From the NCBI GenBank assembly GCA_030613145.1, contig JAUWMM010000045.1:1-9212 (forward strand): a stretch of DNA of 9,212 bases. The letters run 5' to 3'. The translations under genes and the position numbers were made by a program. The notes under the pieces are model-generated. The model made no database searches. It was not told the origin of the DNA and worked only from the letters and a program-made list of their open reading frames with translations. This DNA is from Desulfobacterales bacterium (GTDB lineage: Bacteria; Desulfobacterota; Desulfobacteria; Desulfobacterales; C00003060). Position 1 is the stretch's first letter. Every line of letters begins with the position of its first letter. Shown in pieces: positions 1 through 7,014 of the stretch.

Positions 1-1977
1 AAAGGGAAACTCGTACAGGGGGTGAAGTATTGTCGCCCGCGCCACCGCCATGCGAACAAGATCTTTGGCCTTGCTTGTGGCACGCCCAGGATCAAAGGTA
101 TGGACCCAGGAACCCTGGTCTCGTACATTGGCCATCTCAAAGAGATATTTGTTCAAGCCGGCCTCACGGATGGTGTCCTGAAAAAGGGGTTCGTGGGTTC
201 GAGGAGAACAGGAGGCTACGACTACCCGATTGAGTTGGTGCTCCTCAATCATGGCCTTCATCTCTACCTGCGAGTCCGTGGAGCAGGCAAAGAGATATTC
301 GTGCGCAAAAACTACATGGGGAAGCGTCGTTACGTACTCAGTCACCTCGCCCACATCAATTGTACCGGCGATATTGATGCCGCAGTCGCAAAGAAAAACC
401 CCAATGCGCGGCTCTTCCTCCGTGATGTCACGCTCCTTGGGATAGGCTTTCTCCTTGACCAGGGTCCCCCTTGCCTCTGCAAGGAGGCTGGTAGCCGCAC
501 CGGCTGCACTGCTGCCCTGAAGGACCGAGCTCGGGATGCCCTTGGGACTCTGAATCACACCACAGGCAAAAATACCCGGCCTGGAAGTGGAAATCGTATC
601 AAGCGGCTGACTCTCACAAAATCCGAATCGATTTAGCTCGATGCCAAGGTTTTTAGCCAGCTCCAAAAAGGCCGGATCAGGCCGGAGCCCGACTGACAGA
701 ATGACCATGTCAAAGGTTTCGCTTTGAATCTCGCCCGATTCGTCTACATAGGCAAGATCCAGGTTGTGCGTTTGCGGGTTCTCCAGCACCCGTGAGATCA
801 TGGACCGTACATATCGAACGCCTCCAGTGGTCCTAGCCCGATTATAATAGCGCTCGAAGCCCTTACCGGGTGCCCGCATATCGATGTAAAAGACTGTAGG
901 CTCGATCTCCCTGTCGTGCTCCCTTGAGATCATGGCCTGCTTGGTTGCATACATGCAGCATACATACGAACAGTACTCACAACCAAGGGAGGCATCGCGT
1001 GATCCCACGCACTGGATCCACGCGATCTTCTTAGGTTCTTTTGCGTCAGAGGGTCGCTGGATGTGGCCCTTAAACGGGCCGCCGGCCGAAAGGATGCGCT
1101 CGTATTCAATGCTGGTAATCACATTCGAATAGCGCCCGTATCCGTATTCCGGTTTTAAGCGGGCATCAAAGGTTTCAAACCCGGTAGCCAGGATCACAGC
1201 CCCGGCGTCAATTTCTATAATCTCATCCTTTTGATCAAAATTGATCGCACCAGGCCCACAGACTTCTTGACACACCCCGCACGCCCCGGTGTTTAGATGG
1301 ACACAGGTCTTCGGGTCAATCTGGGCCACATTGGGCGTGGCCTGAGCAAATGGTATATTGATCGGTTTGCGAGGTCCCATACCCCGGTTAAATTCCGAGG
1401 GGATAACCTGGGGTTTTCTGGCGCAGATATCTTCTAGTTTGATATGGCCTGTAGGGCATACAGAGGCACAGGCCCCACAGGTTAGGCATACCTCAGAATA
1501 AAGGTGAAAAGGTGTGTCTACCTCCAGATCCACGCCTCGCCCTGTAAGGCTAATCGCACTGACCCCCATGCGCTCCTCACACATCCGCGTGCAGAGTCCA
1601 CACAGGATACAATCATTGGTCTCCGGCCTAAAGCGTGGTTGCTCTATGCCATATTCTCTAGCCAGCTCCTGGAGTACCTTCACATCCGGACAGCGCGCCA
1701 GCAACAGCTCCAAAATCATCCGCCGACCAGTGACGACCCTTTCGCTGTCAGTCCGCACATCCATGTCTCGCCAGACCGGATAATTGCAAGACGTAACCAG
1801 CCGGGTTCTCCGTCCATCATAAACCTCTACGGTGCACAGCCTGCAAGCCCCTGCCGGACTCAATGCCCTGTGGTAACACAGCGTAGGGATATTAACATTG
1901 TACTGCCGAGCGACTTCCAGGATTGTCTGGCCTTCTTGGGCTACAACCTCTCTGCCGTTGAGTTTGAAGGTTATCAT
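1..1977 (-). CDS. HdrA-like FAD/iron-sulfur oxidoreductase with N-terminal NuoG-type [2Fe-2S] domain (3' end beyond window)
   Basis: This is a cytoplasmic electron-transfer protein of the heterodisulfide reductase A family, likely a flavin/Fe-S hub in electron bifurcation or confurcation; its partners are not visible. The 659 codons present start at ATG 1977, preceded by GGGAG eight bases upstream. Residues 1-70 are a [2Fe-2S] ferredoxin-type domain (C34, C45, C48, C64). Two 4Fe-4S motifs follow (C123/126/129/133 and C164/167/170/174). Residues 185-500 match the C-terminal half of HdrA: GPRKPINIPF, the cluster C225/C233/C236/C240, VILATGF near 261, CVGSRD at 323 and the Cys cluster C333/336/340/341. 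A second HdrA unit begins near 524 (GVFLCDCGINIAG, then VVASCSPRTHEP around C590) and runs off the window. The first unit lacks the usual N-terminal GxGxxG segment, so FAD binding probably depends mainly on the unseen second unit. The family call is secure; the substrate is unknown. Confidence 0.9.
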   Translation of the reverse strand, partial: MITFKLNGREVVAQEGQTILEVARQYNVNIPTLCYHRALSPAGACRLCTVEVYDGRRTRLVTSCNYPVWRDMDVRTDSERVVTGRRMILELLLARCPDVKVLQELAREYGIEQPRFRPETNDCILCGLCTRMCEERMGVSAISLTGRGVDLEVDTPFHLYSEVCLTCGACASVCPTGHIKLEDICARKPQVIPSEFNRGMGPRKPINIPFAQATPNVAQIDPKTCVHLNTGACGVCQEVCGPGAINFDQKDEIIEIDAGAVILATGFETFDARLKPEYGYGRYSNVITSIEYERILSAGGPFKGHIQRPSDAKEPKKIAWIQCVGSRDASLGCEYCSYVCCMYATKQAMISREHDREIEPTVFYIDMRAPGKGFERYYNRARTTGGVRYVRSMISRVLENPQTHNLDLAYVDESGEIQSETFDMVILSVGLRPDPAFLELAKNLGIELNRFGFCESQPLDTISTSRPGIFACGVIQSPKGIPSSVLQGSSAAGAATSLLAEARGTLVKEKAYPKERDITEEEPRIGVFLCDCGINIAGTIDVGEVTEYVTTLPHVVFAHEYLFACSTDSQVEMKAMIEEHQLNRVVVASCSPRTHEPLFQDTIREAGLNKYLFEMANVRDQGSWVHTFDPGRATSKAKDLVRMAVARATILHPLYEFPF

Positions 1978-2081
1978 TTGGAAGTCTCCCTGCTTGTCAA
2001 AGCCAATCCACCGTTCGTCAGTAGCCCAGCACCAATGCTTCCTGTCAGCTTGCGATCTATCTCGATAGCATAGTAATTCAT
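1974..2081 (-). CDS. Possible 35-aa leader ORF overlapping the HdrA-like start by ATGA
   Basis: A short frame starting with MNYYAIEIDRK ends at a TGA that overlaps the HdrA-like ATG as ATGA. This is the geometry of translational coupling. The ORF has only a weak purine-rich stretch (GGGCGGA) before its ATG, and that stretch sits in a small hairpin. I do not recognise the peptide. It may be a chance frame in a long leader; it is listed because of the exact overlap. Confidence 0.2.
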   Translation of the reverse strand: MNYYAIEIDRKLTGSIGAGLLTNGGLALTSRETSK

Positions 2082-2083
2082 AG

Positions 2084-2098
2084 TCCGCCCAAGGCGGA
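2084..2098 (-). other. Short stem-loop in the HdrA-like leader
   Basis: TCCGCC-CAA-GGCGGA is a perfect 6-bp stem with a 3-base loop. On the minus strand it lies just upstream of the possible leader ORF start at 2081 and about 105 bases before the HdrA-like ATG. No T-run follows, so it is not a terminator. It could influence translation of the leader ORF; no function is shown. Confidence 0.3.
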
Positions 2099-2243
2099 TC
2101 GAACTAAATCACGAAGCGATTTAACAACTCGACTCTCTGAAGCCGTCACGGGGATTATTATCTGACCGTCAAGCAACGGTGAGCCTTGATTTGGGGGGCG
2201 CCACATTCGACCGGAATTCGTAGGCGCTTGGTTCAAGCTAAAT

Positions 2244-2272
2244 TTTTTAGAGCGGTCGTCACATTTTGTCAA
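2244..2272 (-). promoter_or_regulatory. Candidate sigma-70 promoter for the HdrA-like gene
   Basis: On the minus strand a perfect -35 box TTGACA (2272-2267) is separated by 17 bases from TAAAAA (2249-2244), which matches the -10 consensus at four of six positions. Transcription would begin near 2237 and give a leader of about 260 bases before the ATG at 1977. It lies between the terminator of the upstream gene and the HdrA-like gene, which fits an independent transcription unit. Confidence 0.5.
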
Positions 2273-2327
2273 GAAGATTGTTTCGTTACGCTTCACACTT
2301 CTTGCCAGGTGTCGCTATTTGCAACAC

Positions 2328-2365
2328 AAAAAAAAAGGACTTTGCTTGTGCGGCAAAGTCCTTTT
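2328..2365 (-). terminator. Strong intrinsic terminator after the double-receiver gene
   Basis: Perfect 13-bp inverted repeat: AAAAGGACTTTGC (2333-2345) and GCAAAGTCCTTTT (2353-2365) with a 7-base loop. Read on the minus strand, the stem is followed by a continuous T-run (the A-run at 2328-2336 on the plus strand). It lies 47 bases past the stop of the double-receiver gene and separates it from the HdrA-like gene. The symmetric A/T flanks could also let it act weakly on plus-strand transcripts. Confidence 0.93.
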
Positions 2366-2411
2366 ACTACTTTCGTGGCGGTATGTTTAGGGCAAGAATG
2401 GCAAAGTAGAA

Positions 2412-3488
2412 TTATGCGGCCCGCTTGAAACTCCTTTCTACGGCCTGATAAACCTCATCCGGCGTAAAAGGCTTGGGCACATAATCGGTGGCACCTAACT
2501 TGATTGATTCAACAGCCGTTTCGACAGTGGCATAGCCCGTGATCATGATCACCGGGATTGTGGGATACTCCTCCCTGATACTCCTCAGTAAGTCTAGCCC
2601 TTTAACTCCCGGGATTTTCATGTCGAGCAGTATCATATCTACAGGCCTTTCTGACAGGATCTCCATGGCAGAATGGGGCGTTTCGGCATGCTCCACGTAA
2701 TAGCCTCTCGGCTTGAGGATCTTTCTAATGCTGTTTCCCACCACGACTTCGTCATCAATGACCAGGATTTCAGGAAGGGCAGTCGGGGCTTCTTCGGGCA
2801 CATCTTCCCAGTCAACCATGGGTATCTCTGAGCCATCCAAGGCATTCACATAGGTTGGGCTTGAATACCTGGATACTTCGTCATAGTCAAACGGCAGGTC
2901 TATGTCTATTGCAGACCACCCAATCTCTTCGGCAAGTAGCCTGGGCTTTGCTTGGGCCTTAAGCTGCATCTTTTTGATCTTCGGGCATATGCCGTCTTTG
3001 GTCTTGCACGACCTGCCCTTCTTTGCATAGATCTCACATTCTTGCTCCCCTAAGGCGCAAAATGAGCTCGACACCTCACCTTCTACGGGTCGAATTGGGA
3101 TCACCTTCCCTAAAGAGGGTTCTTCCAGGGCTTGGCCCACTTTTTCCCTGAGTTCAGCAGGCGTGAAGGGCTTGGATATATAATCCAATGCACCGAGCTT
3201 GGTAGCCTCCACGGCAGTTTCGATGGAGGGATATCCTGTAACCATGACCACCTTCAGGTTTGGCCATCTTTCCCTTATGATCCCAAGGAGTTCAATACCA
3301 TTGACCTGAGGCATCATAATATCCAGTAGCACCAGTTCGAATAACTCCTTTTCAATCTTGTTTAGGCCATCATCGGCACTTAGGGCTACATCAACGGAGA
3401 ACCCTTTCCTGGCAAGGACCTTTTCGATACTCCTGCCAGCCGTCACCTCATCGTCGACCACTAGTATTTTGTTTGCCTGTGTTTTCAT
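2412..3488 (-). CDS. Double-receiver response regulator with Cys-containing linker and no output domain
   Basis: Cytoplasmic two-component protein, 358 aa, made of two CheY-like receivers. Receiver 1 spans about 7-122, with acidic pair D12/D13, phospho-acceptor D56, T84 and K106. Receiver 2 spans about 240-356, with D245/D246, D289, T317 and K339. Both have complete active sites. The linker (about 124-238) carries four cysteines spaced C144-x6-C151-x9-C161-x6-C168 and is followed by an acidic, proline-rich stretch. No DNA-binding, enzymatic or Hpt domain is present, so it probably acts by protein contact or as a phosphate relay or sink. The start at 3488 is fixed by AAGGAGGG seven bases upstream; the frame extends 27 codons further but past the predicted transcription start. 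It is expressed from a sigma-54 promoter and lies downstream of an NtrC-type regulator gene, its likely activator. The input kinase for each receiver is unknown. Confidence 0.93.
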   Translation of the reverse strand: MKTQANKILVVDDEVTAGRSIEKVLARKGFSVDVALSADDGLNKIEKELFELVLLDIMMPQVNGIELLGIIRERWPNLKVVMVTGYPSIETAVEATKLGALDYISKPFTPAELREKVGQALEEPSLGKVIPIRPVEGEVSSSFCALGEQECEIYAKKGRSCKTKDGICPKIKKMQLKAQAKPRLLAEEIGWSAIDIDLPFDYDEVSRYSSPTYVNALDGSEIPMVDWEDVPEEAPTALPEILVIDDEVVVGNSIRKILKPRGYYVEHAETPHSAMEILSERPVDMILLDMKIPGVKGLDLLRSIREEYPTIPVIMITGYATVETAVESIKLGATDYVPKPFTPDEVYQAVERSFKRAA

Positions 3489-3494
3489 ATGGTG

Positions 3495-3502
3495 CCCTCC
3501 TT
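3495..3502 (-). promoter_or_regulatory. Ribosome binding site fixing the double-receiver start
   Basis: AAGGAGGG on the minus strand, six to seven bases before ATG 3488. It is a near-perfect Shine-Dalgarno sequence and favours this start over the longer open frame to 3569. Confidence 0.9.
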
Positions 3503-3552
3503 CGGATATTGATTTCGGAGTTATGAAATCAACCATTGTTACCGACATAAAG

Positions 3553-3568
3553 AGCAAACTGTGTGCCA
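3553..3568 (-). promoter_or_regulatory. Sigma-54 (-24/-12) promoter of the double-receiver gene
   Basis: On the minus strand the sequence is TGGCAC-ACAGT-TTGCT, a perfect match to the established RpoN consensus TGGCAC-N5-TTGCW, with GG and GC ten bases apart. Transcription would start near 3542, giving a leader of about 54 bases that contains the strong ribosome site. Activation would need an NtrC-type ATPase; one is encoded immediately upstream. Confidence 0.9.
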
Positions 3569-3644
3569 AAAGAGAAATTTTAGCTTAACTTCCTGTAATT
3601 ACAAGCATATAATACTGCCTGCTCGACATATTGGCTATAGCAAA

Positions 3645-3663
3645 TGTATAATTTTCATATACT
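3645..3663. promoter_or_regulatory. Candidate enhancer dyad, proximal
   Basis: TGTATA-N7-TATACT, a near-perfect dyad centred about 112 bases upstream of the predicted start at 3542. It has the same half-site and spacing as a second dyad 69 bases further upstream. The position is typical for a binding site of an NtrC-family activator. That the neighbouring regulator binds here is inference. Confidence 0.55.
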
Positions 3664-3713
3664 ATAATTGGACAAGATCTTAATTTATATTGTAATATCA
3701 ATGAGATATAGCA

Positions 3714-3732
3714 TGTATAGAAAAAATATACA
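3714..3732. promoter_or_regulatory. Candidate enhancer dyad, distal
   Basis: TGTATA-N7-TATACA, a perfect dyad centred about 181 bases upstream of the predicted sigma-54 start. It shares half-site and 7-base spacing with the dyad at 3645-3663. The spacer here is an A-run. The region is very AT-rich, so chance must be kept in mind, but two copies of one architecture next to a perfect sigma-54 promoter is suggestive. Confidence 0.55.
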
Positions 3733-3823
3733 CTGTATTGCCAGGAAACCTTGGGGTGTTCGAGGGTGAGGGGTAATAAGCAAGAATGGTGAACTATTAC
3801 AAGGTATTAGGTCAATTAACCAG

Positions 3824-5227
3824 TTATGTGGAGAGCTGCGGTTTTACCTGTCTGACCTCAATCCCGTATTTTCTCATGAGGCCTTGAAAATTTGTCCTCT
3901 GCATACCAACATCTTTGGCCGCCCTGGTCACATTCCAATCATTTCTCTTTAGGGCATGGATTAGAAAATCTTTTTCCACCTTTTCTACGGTTTTTACCCT
4001 GATTTCTTTCTTGAGTCTCTTTAGTTCGATATTCGTTCTGGGGGGTGCAGAGGGAACCTTTTGGGGTTCACGAAATTCAGGAAGGTCTTTATAGGTGAGC
4101 ACATTCGTGTCCGAAGCGACGACAGCAGCTTGTATCACATTTTCCAATTGCCTGACATTGCCGGGCCACTCATACTGACAAAGGGCCCCCATGGTGTCTC
4201 TTGAAATTGACCGGACTGGCTTTCCAAAATCCTTAGAGTACCTTTTTAGAAAATGATAGGCAAGCAGGGGGATATCAGACTTACGGTCACGCAGTGGTGG
4301 TGCGCTAATAGGATAGACAAAGATTCTATAATAGAAGTCTTCCCGGAGGGTCCCGTCGGAAACCATTGTCTTTAAGTCTTTATTTGTTGCAAAGACGAGC
4401 CGCACATCCACGCTTTTTGTTTGAGTGGAGCCCACAGGCAAGAATTCTCTTTCCTGGAGGAACCGTAGCAGTTTTCCCTGCACCTCCATGTTTATGTTGC
4501 ATATCTCATCCAAAAAAACCGTGCCGTGATCAGCCACCTCGAACACCCCCGGCTTGTTATTGATGGCTCCCGTAAAGGCCCCCTTTACATGACCAAAAAG
4601 TTCGCTTTCTAGGAGTGCGCCTGACAAGGCAGCACAGTCAATAGCAAAGAATTTCCGTGCCTTGCGTTTGCTCAACTTGTGTATGGCTTGGGCGATCAAT
4701 TCCTTGCCGGTGCCGCTTTCTCCGACGATCAACACATTGCTGTCCGTGGGGGCGACTTTCTTGATCATGTTGAAGACAGTCTCCATCTTTGGGCTTTCTG
4801 AAATGATTTCCTGAAAGCCTGATGTTATGGAAGACTGTGAAGCAAGTTCCCGGTCTTTTGTAATCGCTTTTCTTTCTTTAATCGCCTTGTTCAACACGGC
4901 CCTGAATTCAGTAGGGGTGAAAGGTTTTGGGAGATAGTCAAAGGCCCCCATCTTCATAGTTTCTACGGCTGAAGCAACTGTGGCATAGCCTGTAATAACC
5001 ACGACCACAATATCTGGATCCGCGTTTTTAATGAACCGAAGAACTTCCATGCCGCCCATTTCGGCCATCTTGAGATCCGTAAAAACGATTTCATAGGGGT
5101 CGTCTTCCATCATGCGGAGGGCCTCATGTCCACTAAGTGAATAACCCACGTGATAGCCCGCCTTTTGTATGATCTTCTGGCAGCTTTTACAGACTGTCAG
5201 GTCGTCGTCAATAACAAGTATTCTCAT
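3824..5227 (-). CDS. NtrC-type sigma-54-dependent response regulator (receiver, AAA+, Fis HTH)
   Basis: Transcription activator for sigma-54 promoters, 467 aa, the normal length for the family. The receiver (about 1-118) has D7/D8, phospho-acceptor D51, T79 and K101. The AAA+ domain (about 140-370) has Walker A GESGTGKE at 169-176, the sigma-54-contacting GAFTGA loop at 216-221, Walker B GTVFLDE ending at 241 and the LREDFYYRI segment. A Fis-type helix-turn-helix closes the protein (NDWNVTRAAKDVGMQRTNF). Start chosen at ATG 5227 (MRILVIDDD); a TTG 51 bases upstream only adds residues outside the fold. The ribosome site is weak: AAGG eleven bases away, inside a small GGC...GCC stem. The kinase gene upstream is its probable partner, although a 345-base repeat-rich gap separates them. 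Likely targets in the window are the two sigma-54 promoters at 3553-3568 and 7639-7654. Confidence 0.96.
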   Translation of the reverse strand: MRILVIDDDLTVCKSCQKIIQKAGYHVGYSLSGHEALRMMEDDPYEIVFTDLKMAEMGGMEVLRFIKNADPDIVVVVITGYATVASAVETMKMGAFDYLPKPFTPTEFRAVLNKAIKERKAITKDRELASQSSITSGFQEIISESPKMETVFNMIKKVAPTDSNVLIVGESGTGKELIAQAIHKLSKRKARKFFAIDCAALSGALLESELFGHVKGAFTGAINNKPGVFEVADHGTVFLDEICNINMEVQGKLLRFLQEREFLPVGSTQTKSVDVRLVFATNKDLKTMVSDGTLREDFYYRIFVYPISAPPLRDRKSDIPLLAYHFLKRYSKDFGKPVRSISRDTMGALCQYEWPGNVRQLENVIQAAVVASDTNVLTYKDLPEFREPQKVPSAPPRTNIELKRLKKEIRVKTVEKVEKDFLIHALKRNDWNVTRAAKDVGMQRTNFQGLMRKYGIEVRQVKPQLST

Positions 5228-5287
5228 TGGCGAAAGTGCCTTGTAAATCCTAACCCGGACAAGCCGGAACCAAAACAAAAAAATCTT

Positions 5288-5436
5288 ATCACGAAAGCGC
5301 GAAAGTACGAAGACACGAAAGTCTGAATGTCATTATATTTCGTGCTTTCCCTGGCCCAGACCTGGCACATAGGCTAAGTCGGCGGCTGATCCGGGCACGT
5401 AGCGCCAGGGCAGGCAATCTTTCGTGTTTTCGTGAT
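5288..5436. repeat. Imperfect inverted-repeat element with ACGAAAG units between regulator and kinase genes
   Basis: The 345-base gap 5228-5572 holds no gene. Outer arms 5288-5305 (ATCACGAAAGCGCGAAAG) and 5419-5436 (reverse complement ATCACGAAAACACGAAAG) match at 16 of 18 positions. Inside, CACGAAA (5314-5320) pairs with TTTCGTG (5338-5344), and CCCTGGC near 5350 pairs with GCCAGGG near 5404. The nested symmetry suggests a small non-coding repeat or the remains of a miniature mobile element. No transposase or clear target duplication was seen. Confidence 0.5.
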
Positions 5437-5511
5437 TAATCTTGTAATTTTCTGGCAGAAAAAACACGAATTTGAGAACTAAGGAACTACGCCTCAATTT
5501 GCAACCGGTTG

Positions 5512-5571
5512 AGCTGAAAGCAGACGAAGAGGGGTTTGTTACTGTGAGCTTTGAGTCTTCAGCTTTCAGCT
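5512..5571. repeat. Inverted repeat just downstream of the kinase stop codon
   Basis: A perfect 10-bp pair, AGCTGAAAGC (5512-5521) and GCTTTCAGCT (5562-5571), encloses a 40-base loop that holds further AGCTTTGAG-like repeats. It begins one base beyond the kinase stop codon on the minus strand. It could slow or end transcription, but no T-run follows, so a terminator call is not justified. Confidence 0.45.
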
Positions 5572-5572
5572 T

Positions 5573-6997
5573 CTACACCACTGGCAAGGTGATTGTAAAT
5601 GTCGTTCCTCGTCCAACTTGACTTTCAACCGATATCGTTCCGTCATGTCGTTCAACGATGCCATGTGATATGGATAGCCCAAGGCCAGTACCAGTATCTT
5701 TTGTTGTAAAAAAAGGATCAAAAAGCTTTAGCCTGATGTCCTCGGGGATCCCACGACCCGTATCCTTAATCCTCAATACGATGTTGCGCCGTCTTTTATC
5801 ATATGAAGTTTCTACCTGAATTTCCCCGTCCCTTTCAATCGCCTCCATGGCATTGATTAACATGTTGACGATGACCTGCTGAAATTGATCTCTGTCAAGT
5901 TTGACCGCGGGCAGGTTGTCGGCAAGGCTTTTCTCGATCGTGATATTTTTAAACGAGAACTGTTTCCTGACAAGACTCACCATGCCGGCAACAATTGTGT
6001 TCAGGTCAGATTCCACCTTTGCCGGGGCTTCCTGCCTTGCAAATTCCAGAAGCCCCCTGACGATATCACGGCATCTCAGGGTCTCATCCGCGATTGTTTT
6101 TAAGTCTTCATACATGGAGTCCTCTTCCGTCAATTCTTCCAGCAGAAGCATGCTATTGGTCAAGACCGCCGTGAGGGGATTGTTTATTTCATGGGCAACC
6201 CCGGCAGCAAGCTTTCCAACGGAGCCCAACTTTTCCTGTTGAAGGAGCATTTCCTGAGTCTTGATTTCCTGTGTGACATCGCGCGATACCTCTACGATAT
6301 ATGAGACTTTCCCTTCTTCCATAACCGGATAGGCTGAAACTGCATGGTGAATCGGTTTATCATTCCGGTCGAGATGGGTGTGTCTGGCATGATGCGGTCT
6401 GCCTGTCTTAAGGACCTCAGCAACAGTACATACCCCCTCGGGCGGTCCGGTCGGGGACTCTTCCCCGTGAAGTATCTCATAACAATATCTCCCAACGATG
6501 TTTTCCTTTGGGGCCTTGAGCTTCTTGAGCAGGGATTCATTGACACGGAGGATCTTATATTCAGGGCTGATAACAAGGATGTCTTCCTGGATACTGTCTA
6601 ATACCGTCCTCAAAAACCTCCGCGTGTTGATCAGCTCTTTTTGGATACTAAAAACATCGTAAAGAAGGTTGGAGGCTACGGCATCGAGTACCGGAACTTG
6701 GGAGGCTTTGCGTACCAATATACGAATTAAAGCATCCCTCTGGCCAGCTAGGTCGAGAATAAAATCGAGGTCTTTGCGTTCGCATACGACCTCCAGATCA
6801 GTAGTGGTCTCAATGCCCAGCTTTCGGGCGTACTGGTAGCCGGGAGCCTCGGGATTTGGATCGCCTACGATGACTACCGAAGCGTTCACCATTGGAGGCC
6901 TCTGACGATGGGACATTTCAAGGATCGTTTTACATCGCTTTCCCCCGCCAACGATTCCGATCCTGAGGTCTTTTTCAATAATCTTATCTGATGTCAT
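5573..6997 (-). CDS. PAS sensor histidine kinase with Rossmann-like N-terminal domain
   Basis: Soluble sensor kinase, 474 aa, with no hydrophobic membrane segment. Residues 11-112 resemble the NAD(P)-binding fold of GFO/IDH/MocA-type oxidoreductases: beta strand LRIGIVGGG at 11-19, strand VVIVGDPN at 41-48, then LGIETTTDLEVV and DFILDLAG. A PAS domain covers about 124-245 (FLRTVLDSIQEDILVIS) and has C172 and C190. HisKA follows with phospho-acceptor H269 in VAHEINNPL. The HATPase has the N box around N382, DTGRGIP at 412-418, FDPFFTTK at 426-433 and GTGLGLS at 436-442. Start set at ATG 6997; a TTG four codons upstream is possible, and no strong ribosome site favours either. The protein most likely phosphorylates the adjacent NtrC-type regulator. 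The N-terminal domain suggests sensing of a dinucleotide or redox state, which is inference; catalytic oxidoreductase residues are not visible. Confidence 0.94.
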   Translation of the reverse strand: MTSDKIIEKDLRIGIVGGGKRCKTILEMSHRQRPPMVNASVVIVGDPNPEAPGYQYARKLGIETTTDLEVVCERKDLDFILDLAGQRDALIRILVRKASQVPVLDAVASNLLYDVFSIQKELINTRRFLRTVLDSIQEDILVISPEYKILRVNESLLKKLKAPKENIVGRYCYEILHGEESPTGPPEGVCTVAEVLKTGRPHHARHTHLDRNDKPIHHAVSAYPVMEEGKVSYIVEVSRDVTQEIKTQEMLLQQEKLGSVGKLAAGVAHEINNPLTAVLTNSMLLLEELTEEDSMYEDLKTIADETLRCRDIVRGLLEFARQEAPAKVESDLNTIVAGMVSLVRKQFSFKNITIEKSLADNLPAVKLDRDQFQQVIVNMLINAMEAIERDGEIQVETSYDKRRRNIVLRIKDTGRGIPEDIRLKLFDPFFTTKDTGTGLGLSISHGIVERHDGTISVESQVGRGTTFTITLPVV

Positions 6998-7014
6998 GTG
7001 CGCTACCAATCCCC

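Noticed and set aside
22..2073. Several plus-strand open frames, including 204-, 189- and 89-codon ones
   Set aside because: They lie antisense to the HdrA-like gene, whose minus-strand translation shows clear Fe-S motifs; the plus-strand products have no recognisable domains.
2172..2187. Sigma-54-like sequence AAGGCT-CACCG-TTGCT on the minus strand upstream of the HdrA-like gene
   Set aside because: GG and GC are nine bases apart instead of the required ten and the -24 box is poor.
2078..2296. 72-codon minus-strand frame upstream of the HdrA-like gene
   Set aside because: It spans the candidate promoter at 2244-2272, lacks a ribosome site and shows no family motif.
5225..5278. Longer start of the NtrC-type regulator at a TTG near 5278
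   Set aside because: It would add 17 residues before the first beta strand of the receiver; ATG 5227 begins exactly at MRILVIDDD, as in the family.
5512..5571. Intrinsic terminator after the kinase gene
   Set aside because: The 10-bp stem has a 40-base loop and no T-run on the minus strand, so it is kept only as an inverted repeat.
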